Below, piece after piece: positions 53,312 through 62,561 of a DNA stretch of 64,000 bases (its first letter is position 1; every line of letters starts with the position of its first letter). Source of the DNA: an uncultured Paraprevotella sp. (lineage in GTDB: Bacteria > Bacteroidota > Bacteroidia > Bacteroidales > Bacteroidaceae); the NCBI GenBank assembly GCA_944320775.1, contig CALUIV010000008.1, forward strand, positions 1 to 64,000. Reading direction: 5' to 3'. The translations under genes and the position numbers were made by a program. The notes under the pieces are model-generated. The model saw only the letters and a program-made list of their open reading frames with translations, was not told where the DNA came from and made no database searches.

Positions 53312-56161
53312 ATGAGTGGAAATCAAGCTGATGAAAAACTGGAACCGGCCGTAATCGGGATTTATGGCGCACGGGAACACAATCTGAAGAATGTGGACGT
53401 GGAGTTGCCGCGCCAGAGCCTGACGGTGATTACGGGTATGAGCGGTAGCGGAAAGTCGACACTGGCCTTTGATACGCTGTTTGCCGAGGGACAACGGCGA
53501 TATATCGAAACCTTTTCTTCTTATGCCCGCAACTTTATCGGCAATATGGAACGACCGGATGTAGACAAAATCAGCGGCCTGAGTCCAGTGATTGCCATAG
53601 AACAGAAGACGACAAACAAGAACCCGCGTTCGACGGTGGGCACAACAACTGAAATTTATGATTTCATGCGCCTGCTTTTCGCTCGGGCCGGTGAGGCTTT
53701 TTCCTGGAAGACGGGCTTGCCGATGGTGCGCTATACGCAAGAGCAGATTATTGGCCGGCTGTTGAAGGATTATGACGGACGGAGGGTAGCGCTGCTTGCG
53801 CCCGTGGTGCGCGGTCGTAAGGGGCATTATAAAGAGCTTTTCGAGACATTGCGCCGCAAGGGATTTCTCTATGCTCGTGTGGATGGGGAGATTCGTGAAC
53901 TGGAGCCGGGTTTGAAATTGGACCGTTATCGGAATCATGATGTGGAGATCGTGGTGGATCGGTTGCGTGTTCAGGCTAAGGATGATCGTCGGTTGCGTGA
54001 CAGTGTGGCGACGGCCATGACGCAGGGTGACGGATTAATGCTTGTATTTGATGTGGATACAGGAACAGTACGGCATTACAGTAAACGGTTGATGTGTCCC
54101 GAGACAGGATTAGCCTATCACGATCCAGCGCCGCATAATTTTTCATTTAATTCGCCACAGGGTGCGTGTCCGCGATGCAAGGGGATGGGCGTAGTGACGT
54201 TGATAGACAGGGATAAGATATTTCCGGACCCCTCGCTCAGTATCCGTCAGGGTGGAATCGCTCCTTTGGGTAAGGCTAAAAATACGATGATTTTCTGGCA
54301 ACTCGAGTCTTTGCTGGAGCGATATGATTTGTCGCTGGATACGCCGGTGGGCGACCTGCCCGCAGAGTTGCTCGGCGAGCTGGTCGACGGGTCGGACACT
54401 CGGGTGCGCATCCGGGCCGCTTTAGTGCATGCCTCGAGCGATTACTATACGCAGTATGAGGGCATTGCGAAATATATCCGGATGGTGACGGAACAGGACG
54501 AATCGGCTTCGGCTGCCAAATGGGCTGAACAGTTCTCGCGCATGGATGTCTGTCCGGAATGTGGCGGGCTGCGCCTGAATCGTGAGGCGCTGAGCTTCCG
54601 CATCGACGGAAAGAATATTGCCGAGCTGGCTCGGATGGACATCGGTGAACTGTATGCCTGGACCGACGGGCTGGAGGAGCGGTTGGCCGACAAGCAGCGG
54701 GCCATAGCTCATGAGATTCTGAAGGAGATACGTAGCCGTTTGCGCTTCCTGCTCGATGTGGGGCTTGAATATCTGTCGCTCGACCGAGCGTCGGCTACGC
54801 TTTCGGGCGGAGAGAGCCAGCGTATCCGGCTGGCCACCCAGATCGGTTCGGAGCTGGTCAACGTGCTGTATATTCTGGACGAGCCGAGTATCGGGCTCCA
54901 TCAGCGTGATAACCGTCGGCTGGTGGCCTCGCTGAAGCAGTTGCGCGATGCGGGGAATACGGTGGTCGTCGTGGAGCATGACGAAGAGATGATGCTTGAG
55001 GCCGACTATGTGGTGGATATGGGGCCTCGGGCGGGACGGAACGGCGGTGAGGTGATGTTTCAGGGGACGCCCCGGGAGTTGCTGAAGCAACACACGCTCA
55101 CGGCACAGTATCTGAACGGCGAGCGATGCATCCCCGTGCCGGTGCTGCGGCGTGCGGGTAACGGCCGGTGGCTGACGTTGCGCGGCGCAACGGGTAATAA
55201 CCTGAAGCATGTGGACGTGGGGTTTCCGCTCGGTACATTGATTTGTGTGACCGGCGTGTCGGGCTCGGGCAAGTCGACACTCATTAACGACACGCTGCAG
55301 CCGATTCTGGCGAAACATTTCTACCGGGCACTGCGCGAGCCAGCTCCCTATGAAACGATCGAGGGGCTGGAGTGGATTGACAAGGTGGTCGGTGTAGACC
55401 AGTCGCCGCTGGGGCGCACGCCGCGTTCGAATCCGGCTACGTATACGGGCGTGTTCAACGACATCCGGGCGCTGTACGTGAGCCTGCCCGAAGCTAAAAT
55501 CCGAGGTTACAAGCCGGGGCGGTTCTCGTTCAACGTGAAGGGCGGGCGCTGTGAGGCCTGTGGCGGAAACGGTTATAAGACGATCGAGATGAATTTCCTG
55601 CCCGATGTGTACGTGCCGTGCGAGGTATGTCGCGGCAAGCGTTACAACCGAGAGACGCTTGAGGTGCGTTTCAAGGGCAAGTCGATTGCCGACGTGCTGG
55701 ACATGACGGTCAATGCCGCGGTGGAATTTTTCGAGAATCAGCCCGTGATCCTGAACAAGATCAGGACGCTGCAGGACGTGGGACTGGGTTATCTGAAGCT
55801 GGGACAGTCGTCGACGACGCTTTCCGGCGGTGAGAGTCAGCGCGTGAAACTGGCCACAGAACTCTCCAAGAAAGATACGGGAAAGACGCTGTATATCCTC
55901 GACGAGCCGACTACGGGGTTGCATTTCGAGGATATCCGCGTGTTGCTTGAGGTACTGAACCGCCTGGTGGAGAAGGGAAATACGGTGATCGTCATCGAAC
56001 ACAATCTGGATGTGATCAAGTCGGCGGATTATCTCATCGATATGGGGCCCGAGGGCGGGCGCGGTGGAGGCGAGGTGCTTTCTTGCGGAACGCCGGAAGA
56101 GGTGGCCCGTTCGGAAAAGGGCTATACGCCCCAGTTCTTGCGTGAGGTGTTGAAACTTTAA
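53312..56161 (+). CDS. uvrA: Excinuclease ABC subunit A
   Basis: A protein of about 949 residues, damage-sensing ATPase of nucleotide excision repair. Two ABC modules are visible: first Walker [17 protein letters not shown] with signature [16 protein letters not shown] and [13 protein letters not shown]; second [13 protein letters not shown] with [12 protein letters not shown] and [12 protein letters not shown]. Zinc-finger pairs appear as CPRC, CPEC and [17 protein letters not shown]. The UvrB-binding insert [19 protein letters not shown] is present. The start at 53312 ([12 protein letters not shown]) is preferred; the frame is open back to 53264, inside the previous gene. The 3' half is distinctly GC-rich. 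It overlaps nothing and is followed immediately by ybaK. Confidence 0.96.
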   Translation: MSGNQADEKLEPAVIGIYGAREHNLKNVDVELPRQSLTVITGMSGSGKSTLAFDTLFAEGQRRYIETFSSYARNFIGNMERPDVDKISGLSPVIAIEQKTTNKNPRSTVGTTTEIYDFMRLLFARAGEAFSWKTGLPMVRYTQEQIIGRLLKDYDGRRVALLAPVVRGRKGHYKELFETLRRKGFLYARVDGEIRELEPGLKLDRYRNHDVEIVVDRLRVQAKDDRRLRDSVATAMTQGDGLMLVFDVDTGTVRHYSKRLMCPETGLAYHDPAPHNFSFNSPQGACPRCKGMGVVTLIDRDKIFPDPSLSIRQGGIAPLGKAKNTMIFWQLESLLERYDLSLDTPVGDLPAELLGELVDGSDTRVRIRAALVHASSDYYTQYEGIAKYIRMVTEQDESASAAKWAEQFSRMDVCPECGGLRLNREALSFRIDGKNIAELARMDIGELYAWTDGLEERLADKQRAIAHEILKEIRSRLRFLLDVGLEYLSLDRASATLSGGESQRIRLATQIGSELVNVLYILDEPSIGLHQRDNRRLVASLKQLRDAGNTVVVVEHDEEMMLEADYVVDMGPRAGRNGGEVMFQGTPRELLKQHTLTAQYLNGERCIPVPVLRRAGNGRWLTLRGATGNNLKHVDVGFPLGTLICVTGVSGSGKSTLINDTLQPILAKHFYRALREPAPYETIEGLEWIDKVVGVDQSPLGRTPRSNPATYTGVFNDIRALYVSLPEAKIRGYKPGRFSFNVKGGRCEACGGNGYKTIEMNFLPDVYVPCEVCRGKRYNRETLEVRFKGKSIADVLDMTVNAAVEFFENQPVILNKIRTLQDVGLGYLKLGQSSTTLSGGESQRVKLATELSKKDTGKTLYILDEPTTGLHFEDIRVLLEVLNRLVEKGNTVIVIEHNLDVIKSADYLIDMGPEGGRGGGEVLSCGTPEEVARSEKGYTPQFLREVLKL

Positions 56162-56162
56162 A

Positions 56163-56660
56163 ATGAAGCGTGAAATGGCAAAGGAAAAAATAAACAAGAC
56201 GAATGTGGCCCGGCTGATGGATAAGGCCGGAGTGGCTTATGAACTGATTCCTTATACGGTCGACGAATCGGATCTGAGCGCCACGCACGTGGCGGCCGAA
56301 CTGGCCGAGCCGGTAGAGCAGGTTTTCAAGACGATCGTGCTGCATGGCGACAAGAGCGGTTATTTTGTCTGCGTGGTGCCGGGCGACCGGGAAATTGACT
56401 TGAAGCTGGCGGCCAAGGTCAGCGGTAATAAGAAATGCGACTTGTTGCCGATGAAGGAACTTTTGCCCGTGACGGGCTATATACGGGGAGGATGCTCGCC
56501 AATTGGCATGAAGAAGCATTTCCCGACGTATATCCATAAGACGGCATCGGATTTTCCGTATATTTATGTCAGTGCCGGGGTGCGCGGACTGCAGATCAGG
56601 CTGTCGCCCGGAGATTTGTTACGAGAGGCACGGGCGGAATATGCCGTGTTGGTGGACTGA
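56163..56660 (+). CDS. ybaK: YbaK-type Cys-tRNA(Pro) deacylase
   Basis: 165 residues. The YbaK/EbsC fold trans-edits Cys-tRNA(Pro). Motifs: KTNVARLMDKAGVAYELIPY, AAELAEPVEQVFKTIVL, the catalytic-pocket lysine in AKVSGNKKCDLLP, and GYIRGGCSPIGMKK, which is characteristic of YbaK rather than ProX. The ATG lies 1 bp after the uvrA stop; an alternative start is four codons later (56175). It is cotranscribed with uvrA and ends before a hairpin terminator. Confidence 0.93.
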   Translation: MKREMAKEKINKTNVARLMDKAGVAYELIPYTVDESDLSATHVAAELAEPVEQVFKTIVLHGDKSGYFVCVVPGDREIDLKLAAKVSGNKKCDLLPMKELLPVTGYIRGGCSPIGMKKHFPTYIHKTASDFPYIYVSAGVRGLQIRLSPGDLLREARAEYAVLVD

Positions 56661-56671
56661 TTTAAGGATAT

Positions 56672-56686
56672 GAGGGTGTGTCAAAA
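56672..56686 (+). repeat. Copy 2 of the dispersed 15-bp intergenic motif
   Basis: GAGGGTGTGTCAAAA, identical to the reverse complement of 147-161, followed 20 bp later by CAAAGTTAC, which also occurs near the first copy. It lies just downstream of ybaK and upstream of a terminator. Confidence 0.5.
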
Positions 56687-56733
56687 CTAAAATGACTACT
56701 TCTCAAAGTTACAGATTATAACTATAATATTTA

Positions 56734-56778
56734 AAAGGGTCGTATCAAACTCTGTATTGAGTAATGATACGGCCCTTT
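56734..56778. terminator. Terminator between uvrA-ybaK and the DhaK-LsrF operon
   Basis: AAAGGGTCGTATCA (56734-56747) pairs with TGATACGGCCCTTT (56765-56778), one G-U wobble, followed by C and T residues. It separates converging transcripts; the A-rich left side could also serve the leftward glycosidase operon. Confidence 0.75.
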
Positions 56779-56829
56779 CTTTAGTCATTTAGGATGTTCA
56801 AATTTTGTTGCAGACGTTCCGCGTTATGT

Positions 56830-58830
56830 TCAGAGGCGAACGGTGACGGGTTTTCCAGGGGCCGACTGATAAACGCGCGGCCGGTCTTCGCCTGCTTCCC
56901 GGATGCTGATGCGGAGTTTGCCGTTTGACAGACGTTTTACGTCGATATCGAAATCGCTACCGAAGGCCCGGATGCGACGCAGCGCCATGTGGTCCCAGTT
57001 TTCGGGCAGACGCGGAGTGAGAGTGAAGCGGTGCAGGCCGGTCGGTCGTATGCCAAAGAGTCCTTCGGTAATGATGCGTCCGTAGAGTCCGCTTTCAGCG
57101 GAGAGGTGGCGCTGTTCGCCTTCGGGCCATGCTTCGATAGCGTAAGGCACGTGGGCTCCGAGCAGACGTGTGCGGGAGTAGTCGTGCAGGAAAGCGGTGG
57201 CCTTTTCGGTGGCTCCGGCTATGTAGACTCCGCGCAAGGCGTAGAGCGTCGAGCGGTCCCAGAAAGTACTGGTTCCGGCCTGGGTGAGCAGTCCGTTCTC
57301 AGTCCAGAGGCGAGGTGAGAAGAGGGCGCGGATAGTGCCTTCTGCACGTTCGTCGATGCCCATGGTGAGCGGGATGCAGATCCAGGAACGCAACACGTCG
57401 TTGCCCTGATAATAGGCATAGGTGTCGAACCCTTCTACGTTAGCTCCGAAATAGTGTTCGATGGCAGCGCGCAGTTGTTTGGCTTGCCGGCGGTATCCGT
57501 TGGCAGTGGCCTTTCCCTGTTGCAGCTCGTCGGACAGGTAGGCCGCAGAAATCAGTGCGTCGTAATAAAGGGCCGAGGTGCAGAGGTTGGCTTTTCCGGC
57601 TGGGAAGCGTCCTTCTAGTTCGTCGGCATCAGAGGCGACAACTCCCTCGGGGGTCAGCTGGCGCTTGCAGTATTCGAGGCACCAGGCGATCAGTGGCCAC
57701 AGCGTCTCGGCTTCCTGTCTGTCGCCTCGGGCCAGTGCGTAGCGAGCCGCACCGTATGCGATCATGGCGGCATCGCCTCGGTCACCTGCTCCGTTCCATA
57801 TGTCCTTGCCCTCGGCAATGATGGAACTTGGGATGGGTTTCCATTGGTCGTTCATGAAGCGGGCGAAATGGCGGAAGGCGTTCAGGGCTGAACGGTTGCC
57901 GTAGTCGTAACCCGTGAAGGGGAAATAGGGATTGATGTATTCTGCCTGGTCGTTTGCCCAGATGGCTGCATAATAGGATTCTCCGCCCGGACCGTGTAGC
58001 GGGCCGCCGGCTGTTTCGTAGATGCTTTCGCAGGCCCGTATTTTTGAGAACGCAAACATTGTGTTGATGATGGTGTCGGGGGTTTCCAGTATCAGATTCT
58101 CAGACAGCTGGTGAAGAAAACTACGGCGAGCGTTTTCTTCCGTTCCGGCATTGAACTGTAGCGGGGATTCGCCCTTCCGTTGGCCGGATATGGAGGCGGA
58201 GAAGGCCAGTGACTTGCCCGGTTCGAGGCGGAATGTTCCGCTGCCGTTCAGACGGCAGCAAAGCATATAGGATCCGTCGACACCTGTCCGGGCATCGGTG
58301 TAGGAAATGATTTCCGTTTGGGGAATCTCGATGGATAGTGCCTGATTTCCGGTGTTGGTCAGCGTGTAGCGCTCGATTAGGGCAGGTTGTGCGCTTGAGG
58401 GGAAATAGCAGCGTGTCGTTTTGAGTTTTCCTTTCCAGCCCAGATCGACGGTGCCTTCCGTGCGCAGGGTACCGTCGAGAAATACCGTTTCAGTTTTTTC
58501 ATTTTCGAGTGTCAGGCCGTTGACTGAGACGAGTTGTAACGGATCCCAGGCGAAACGGCGCATCAGGCTGGCGTGTGTGTTGTTAGGAACGGTACGCAGC
58601 ATAGGCCAGACCATGCTTTTGTTGATGTGGAATTGTCCTTGGCTGTCAATGCCGTAACGCAGGACGACTGATACGCTTTTCCCGCTCATTTCGATATGGT
58701 CGGTGTGCGGCTTGCCGTTAGTTTTCCAGACAATTTCTCCGCGTTCGGCGATTTTCCAGATATCCGTTGCGGCACCTGCACAGATCGTACAGCAAAGGGC
58801 AAACAGGGTATAGAATAGTTTGTTTTTCAT
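56830..58830 (-). CDS. Six-hairpin ((alpha/alpha)6) glycosidase-like secreted protein
   Basis: 666 residues, signal peptide (TICAGAA). A beta-sandwich domain comes first (about 20-240, IVWKTNGKPHTDHIEMSGKSVSVVLRYG..LDGTLRTEGTVDLGWKGKLKTTRCYFP). An (alpha/alpha)6 barrel follows (about 270-590, FAFSKIRACESIYETAGGPLHGPGGESYYAAIWANDQAEY, IWNGAGDRGDAAMIAYGAARYALARGD, ASDADELEGRFPAGKANLCTSALYYDA, AESGLYGRIITEGLFGIRPTG), then a short C-terminal beta domain. This resembles GH78/GH63/GH94-like six-hairpin enzymes, but I cannot name the family. Asp and Glu in WANDQAE and DADELEGRF are catalytic candidates. It is the last gene of the operon with VOC, DhaK, DhaL and LsrF, 24 bp after the propeller lipoprotein. 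Confidence 0.7.
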   Translation of the reverse strand: MKNKLFYTLFALCCTICAGAATDIWKIAERGEIVWKTNGKPHTDHIEMSGKSVSVVLRYGIDSQGQFHINKSMVWPMLRTVPNNTHASLMRRFAWDPLQLVSVNGLTLENEKTETVFLDGTLRTEGTVDLGWKGKLKTTRCYFPSSAQPALIERYTLTNTGNQALSIEIPQTEIISYTDARTGVDGSYMLCCRLNGSGTFRLEPGKSLAFSASISGQRKGESPLQFNAGTEENARRSFLHQLSENLILETPDTIINTMFAFSKIRACESIYETAGGPLHGPGGESYYAAIWANDQAEYINPYFPFTGYDYGNRSALNAFRHFARFMNDQWKPIPSSIIAEGKDIWNGAGDRGDAAMIAYGAARYALARGDRQEAETLWPLIAWCLEYCKRQLTPEGVVASDADELEGRFPAGKANLCTSALYYDALISAAYLSDELQQGKATANGYRRQAKQLRAAIEHYFGANVEGFDTYAYYQGNDVLRSWICIPLTMGIDERAEGTIRALFSPRLWTENGLLTQAGTSTFWDRSTLYALRGVYIAGATEKATAFLHDYSRTRLLGAHVPYAIEAWPEGEQRHLSAESGLYGRIITEGLFGIRPTGLHRFTLTPRLPENWDHMALRRIRAFGSDFDIDVKRLSNGKLRISIREAGEDRPRVYQSAPGKPVTVRL

Positions 58831-58854
58831 TTTCCGTATTTTTATTTTCAGTCG

Positions 58855-59769
58855 TTATTTGATGATGCAGACGTCTGAGATCATTCCGAAGCGCTCGTTG
58901 TCGTTCAGAGTCCAGACAACCTTTCCTTCAGTGTCGAGCTCAAAGAGTTGCGGACTGTTTGCTTCTCGGGCTTGCGGAGCATGTCCTTGCCAGTTACAGA
59001 TATACAAGCCACCGTTTTCCGATCTGTTCAGTCCGGCCACGAAGAAAAGTTTTACGCCCGGAATATCATCTTCACCATAACGTTTGATGATTTCTCCGGT
59101 TTTCAGGTCTGCCAAGAGTAGGGCGTGCCGGTCTCCGCAGGCAATCCAGCAGACGTTTCCCTGTTCATGCAACAGCGTGAAATAGTTTCCTTCGAATGTA
59201 CTTGAATGTATCTTTTTTCCTTCCGGTGTCAGTTCGAGAATATCCGTGCCCCCCATCAGCGGGATGAGATAGTTTCCAGAAGCGTTTTTATTGATCTGGC
59301 GGAATTGTGCGTGTGGGTGAGCGATGCCGGTTTCGAATGTGGTCCGGCTGAGTTCTTTACCGTTCTGGTCGGTTTCGAGAATCACAGCCGGATGTCCGGT
59401 CCATGCCAGCAGAATATGGCCGTCGGGAAGTACCCGCGCTGTCTGCATTTCGCAATTTTCAGGAGCAGGAATGTCCCATATTATTTCGTGGTTTCTGTTG
59501 ACCATACGTGCTCCTTTTTTATAGGAAAATACTACATTTCCGTCTGATGTACAACTTACCGAGTTGCATTCCCAGTCAGCTTCCAGAGGATAACTCCATT
59601 CGATTTCTTTGGTCGCTTTGTCGATGATGACCACTTGATTCCATCCAGATCCGCCCATAAGTAATTTTACCGGGCGAGGATGGCAGGACGCGAACAGAAA
59701 AAGCGTAAAGAAAAGCCCTGCCCATATCAGGGGCAGGGACAGGTTCCGATATAAATTTTTCAGTAACAT
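58855..59769 (-). CDS. Propeller-type lipoprotein (PQQ/NHL-like)
   Basis: 304 residues with lipobox FASC after a long hydrophobic signal. Repeated blades are visible: VVIIDKATKEIEWSYPLEADW, SCTSDGNVVFSYKKGARMVNRNHEIIWDIP, TARVLPDGHILLAWTGHPAVILETDQNG, NASGNYLIPLMGGTDILELTPEGKKI and LFELDTEGKVVWTLND. WxY/F/V-type ends (IEWSY, IIWDI, VVWTL) suggest a PQQ-like propeller of six or so blades without cofactor motifs. It is probably an anchored sugar-binding or scaffold protein. It is 35 bp from lsrF upstream and 24 bp from the glycosidase downstream; partnership with that enzyme is inferred. Confidence 0.7.
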   Translation of the reverse strand: MLLKNLYRNLSLPLIWAGLFFTLFLFASCHPRPVKLLMGGSGWNQVVIIDKATKEIEWSYPLEADWECNSVSCTSDGNVVFSYKKGARMVNRNHEIIWDIPAPENCEMQTARVLPDGHILLAWTGHPAVILETDQNGKELSRTTFETGIAHPHAQFRQINKNASGNYLIPLMGGTDILELTPEGKKIHSSTFEGNYFTLLHEQGNVCWIACGDRHALLLADLKTGEIIKRYGEDDIPGVKLFFVAGLNRSENGGLYICNWQGHAPQAREANSPQLFELDTEGKVVWTLNDNERFGMISDVCIIK

Positions 59770-59804
59770 TTTCTGATTATTTTAATCCATAATGCATTTT
59801 TCAA

Positions 59805-60695
59805 TTAATCTGCTGCATGCAATTCATGCTTTAAGTCTTCATACAGTTGACAGGCCTGCTGAGGATTCAGTCCGTCATGGACGACGGCATGTACGGCCTG
59901 AATCATGGCTATCGGGGCATCACTCTGAAATACGTTCCGTCCCATGTCCACTCCGCAGGCACCATCGTTGATGGCCCGGTAACAAAGTTCCAGTGCTTCC
60001 GGTTCCGGCAACTTCTTGCCGCCGGCAATCACTACAGGCACCGGACAGGATGCGGCAATCTTTTCGAATCCGTCGCAATAATAGGTCTTGACGATTGAGG
60101 CACCGTTCTCGGCACATACGCGCGATGCCAGGGCAAAATAACGTGCGTCACGGGCCATCTGTTTTCCCACGGCCGTAACGCCCATGACTGGGATACCGTA
60201 GCGGTTTCCCAAGTCGGCCGCTTTGGTCAGGTTTGCCGCCGTGATGGCTTCCTGTTCGCCGTCTCCGGCCGAGAACATGACGGCCATTGCCGAAGCATTG
60301 CACCGGATGGCATCCTCAATGTCGATCAGTACGTTCCGGTTTAGTTCAGTCAGAATGGTCGATCCGGCATCCGAACGCAGACAAACGGGTTTGTTCACTT
60401 GGGGCGGGATAGACGTGCGCAGAATGCCACGGGTGCACATCAGGCAGTCGGCATATTCGGTCAGGGGAACAATATTCAGATCAATGCGCTCCAGTCCGGA
60501 TGTCGGTCCCATGATAAAGCCATGATCGAAGGCCAGCATCACAGTGCGTCCGGTTTTGGGATTAAAAATACGTGACAGTCGGTCTTTCATGCCCCAATCT
60601 GCGTTTGATGCGCCTTTGACATGAAATCCTGTTTGGGTAACAGCCTTTCCGAAACCGAAGTCGGAGGCTTCTTTGAATCCATCTGTATCAGCCAT
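59805..60695 (-). CDS. LsrF-like class I aldolase/thiolase
   Basis: 296 residues, class I aldolase (DeoC/FbaB) fold, very similar in pattern to E. coli LsrF, the 3-hydroxy-5-phosphonooxypentane-2,4-dione thiolase of AI-2 breakdown. Shared motifs are DWGMKDRLSRIFNPKTGRTVMLAFDHG, GPTSGLERID, DCLMCTRGILR, MGVTAVGKQMARDARYFALASR, the Schiff-base lysine in SIVKTYY (Lys203, same number as I recall for LsrF), CPVPVVIAGGKKLPEPEALE and GVDMGRNVFQSD. No LsrK, LsrG or lsr transporter is in the window. Instead the partners are DhaK/DhaL and a VOC protein, so the true substrate may be a different phosphorylated ketose or diketone. A hairpin lies in the 107-bp gap upstream of this gene. Confidence 0.85.
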   Translation of the reverse strand: MADTDGFKEASDFGFGKAVTQTGFHVKGASNADWGMKDRLSRIFNPKTGRTVMLAFDHGFIMGPTSGLERIDLNIVPLTEYADCLMCTRGILRTSIPPQVNKPVCLRSDAGSTILTELNRNVLIDIEDAIRCNASAMAVMFSAGDGEQEAITAANLTKAADLGNRYGIPVMGVTAVGKQMARDARYFALASRVCAENGASIVKTYYCDGFEKIAASCPVPVVIAGGKKLPEPEALELCYRAINDGACGVDMGRNVFQSDAPIAMIQAVHAVVHDGLNPQQACQLYEDLKHELHAAD

Positions 60696-60735
60696 AGTCT
60701 GGTAATCTTAAAATGATAAAAGCTTAGTGTTAAAC

Positions 60736-60780
60736 GAACGAATCGTCGGTTCAAAAAAGAGGTGAACAGACGATCCGTTC
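60736..60780 (-). promoter_or_regulatory. Intercistronic hairpin between dhaL and lsrF-like gene
   Basis: In the leftward transcript GAACGGATCGTC (60780-60769) pairs with GACGATTCGTTC (60747-60736): 12 pairs including one G-U, which is an A-C mismatch on the other strand. Inside, GTTCA/TGAAC adds a second 5-bp stem. No T-run follows, so it is more likely an mRNA stability or regulatory hairpin, or an operator, than a terminator. Confidence 0.55.
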
Positions 60781-60802
60781 TTAAATTAGATTAATACATT
60801 GT

Positions 60803-61426
60803 TTATTGATTTAATGCGCCGGCGAAAGCCTGAAACAGGCAACTCCACGACATGGCACCGCTATCGGCAAAACCGATTGAACGTTCGCCATAGTTTCGTG
60901 CCCGTCCGAAATTAGCCTTCATCTGTATGGTCGCTTCTGCTCCCCGAGCGGCGGCCTCGGCTCCTTTCTGCATCAAAAGGGCGATATCGTCTCCTTCGGT
61001 TTGCTGTATGGCTTCGACGGCGGGAACCAAAGCATCCATCATTGTCTTGTCTCCTGGTTTTGCCTGCGTCTGTAGCCGGACGTTGGCCAGACCGCCGGAA
61101 AACATCCGGCGCACACCGTTTGCGTCGAGTTCCGTACCTTCTGCCTGATCGCTCATACCCAGGAAGAATGCTCCCAACAGCGTACTTGTAGATCCACTGA
61201 CCTGAAGCATGACATCGAACCCCATGTCGTTGAGCATGGTCTTGAACTCTGTTCCTTTTTGTGCCGTATGGGTGACGGCGGTCATGGCGGCAACGATGGC
61301 CTGACCGTGGTCTCCGTCGCCGATGATGGCATCCAGACGGGAAAATTCATCTTCGCGCTCGCGGATCATTTCCAGTGCACGGACAAGCATGCCTTTAAAA
61401 TCATCGATCGTGAGTTTTGTTTTCAT
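60803..61426 (-). CDS. dhaL: Dihydroxyacetone kinase-type subunit L
   Basis: 207 residues. The all-helical DhaL domain holds Mg-nucleotide: the Asp cluster LDAIIGDGDHG (Asp32, Asp37, Asp39), SGSTSTLLGAFFLG, and the flexible lid AKPGDKTMMDALVPA are conserved. In E. coli DhaL keeps ADP and is rephosphorylated by the PTS protein DhaM; Bacteroidetes generally lack PTS and no DhaM gene is seen here, so an ATP-exchanging kinase is the better guess. It is 28 bp downstream of dhaK and 107 bp upstream of the LsrF-like gene. Confidence 0.92.
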   Translation of the reverse strand: MKTKLTIDDFKGMLVRALEMIREREDEFSRLDAIIGDGDHGQAIVAAMTAVTHTAQKGTEFKTMLNDMGFDVMLQVSGSTSTLLGAFFLGMSDQAEGTELDANGVRRMFSGGLANVRLQTQAKPGDKTMMDALVPAVEAIQQTEGDDIALLMQKGAEAAARGAEATIQMKANFGRARNYGERSIGFADSGAMSWSCLFQAFAGALNQ

Positions 61427-61454
61427 AAACGTAAATAGATTAGGTGACGAGTCG

Positions 61455-62462
61455 TTATTTCCCGATGACGGTCCAATATGGAGCGTTCGAAGGTTTATTC
61501 TTCAGATAGTTGATGTGATCGTCGTCCAGACGGGCCAGAATCATCTGGAATCCGGCCTGCTCCTGAACGGTCAGCAGTTCCTGAATCCGGCTGACAGCAA
61601 TCTGAAGTCCGCGGGCTTCAAGTTCTTTATAAGCTTTACGGAAGACGATATTTAATTCCATGTGTGTGGTGGCTCCTACGCCGTTGATGATGAGCATCAT
61701 TTTATCTCCGGCTTGCGGTTTGAGCTGCTGACAGAGCAGATCAACCATTTCCGCAGCTGTTTCATCGGCTGAAACCAATGGCTTTTGTCCGCCTCCGCCT
61801 TCTCCATGTTGTCCCATTCCTATTTCCATAATTCCTTCGGGCAGATCCGTAATTGTGGCGCCGTTTTGCGGGTGTGAACATGATTTCATGGCTACGGCCA
61901 GCGTGGCTACGTTTTTGTTGTATCGTTCTGCCATTTCTACCAGTTCTTCGAGTGATTTGCCTTCTTCTGCGGCGGCACCCAGAATCTTGTAAAGCGGTAC
62001 ACATCCAGCGAGTCCGCGGCGGTCGCTATCCGGAGCACCGATACCGGCACTGATATCATCATGGGTCAGCACCTTGGCCACGCGGATGCCTGCACGTTCT
62101 GCCAGCTGGCAGGCCATATTGGCACTCATCACGTCTCCCGAATGGTTCAGAACGACAAGCAGAATACCAGCTTCGCGTTTCATCAGCTGCAGGGCCTGGA
62201 ACAACCGTTGTGCGCCGGGGGCTGCAAAAATATCGCCTACGACAGAACAATCGAGCATGCCTTCGCCCACGAATCCGCTCAATGCCGGTTCGTGGCCGGA
62301 GCCACCCAAAGTGACGATGGCTACTTTGTCGTTGCTTTTAGGATTGGCACGTACGACGATATTTTCTGCTGCAAGTTTTACCTGTTCTGGATAAGCCAGT
62401 ACGTAGCCTTCCAGTAATTCTGTTGTAATATGTTCCGGATCGTTGATAAATTTGTTTTTCAT
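61455..62462 (-). CDS. dhaK: DhaK-type hydroxyketone kinase subunit with altered substrate site
   Basis: 335 residues. DhaK binds dihydroxyacetone covalently through a histidine and passes it to DhaL. The hemiaminal histidine is present as His219 in IGMGQHGEGG, and the helper residues His57 (GGSGHEP) and Asp110 (HSGD) are kept. The lysine that in E. coli DhaK (Lys104, in KNYTGD) contacts the substrate is Leu105 here (VLNHSGDV), and the loop Tyr-Thr is His-Ser. Homologues with changed sites include erythrulose kinases, so the substrate is likely a ketose other than dihydroxyacetone. It is followed by dhaL at 28 bp; VOC lies 99 bp upstream. Confidence 0.92.
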   Translation of the reverse strand: MKNKFINDPEHITTELLEGYVLAYPEQVKLAAENIVVRANPKSNDKVAIVTLGGSGHEPALSGFVGEGMLDCSVVGDIFAAPGAQRLFQALQLMKREAGILLVVLNHSGDVMSANMACQLAERAGIRVAKVLTHDDISAGIGAPDSDRRGLAGCVPLYKILGAAAEEGKSLEELVEMAERYNKNVATLAVAMKSCSHPQNGATITDLPEGIMEIGMGQHGEGGGGQKPLVSADETAAEMVDLLCQQLKPQAGDKMMLIINGVGATTHMELNIVFRKAYKELEARGLQIAVSRIQELLTVQEQAGFQMILARLDDDHINYLKNKPSNAPYWTVIGK

Positions 62463-62561
62463 GATCTAATTCTTTTTTAGTGGTTTGATTTATCGGTTTT
62501 AGATTCTTTTTGTAGTTTATGGGCTCAGTTTTGACCGGTGGCTTCAACTGTTGACCTGTTT

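Noticed and set aside
54422..56197. 591-codon open frame antisense to uvrA
   Set aside because: It is a shadow frame of the GC-rich uvrA coding sequence, rich in H, R and Q with no recognisable domain; uvrA on the plus strand is unquestionable.
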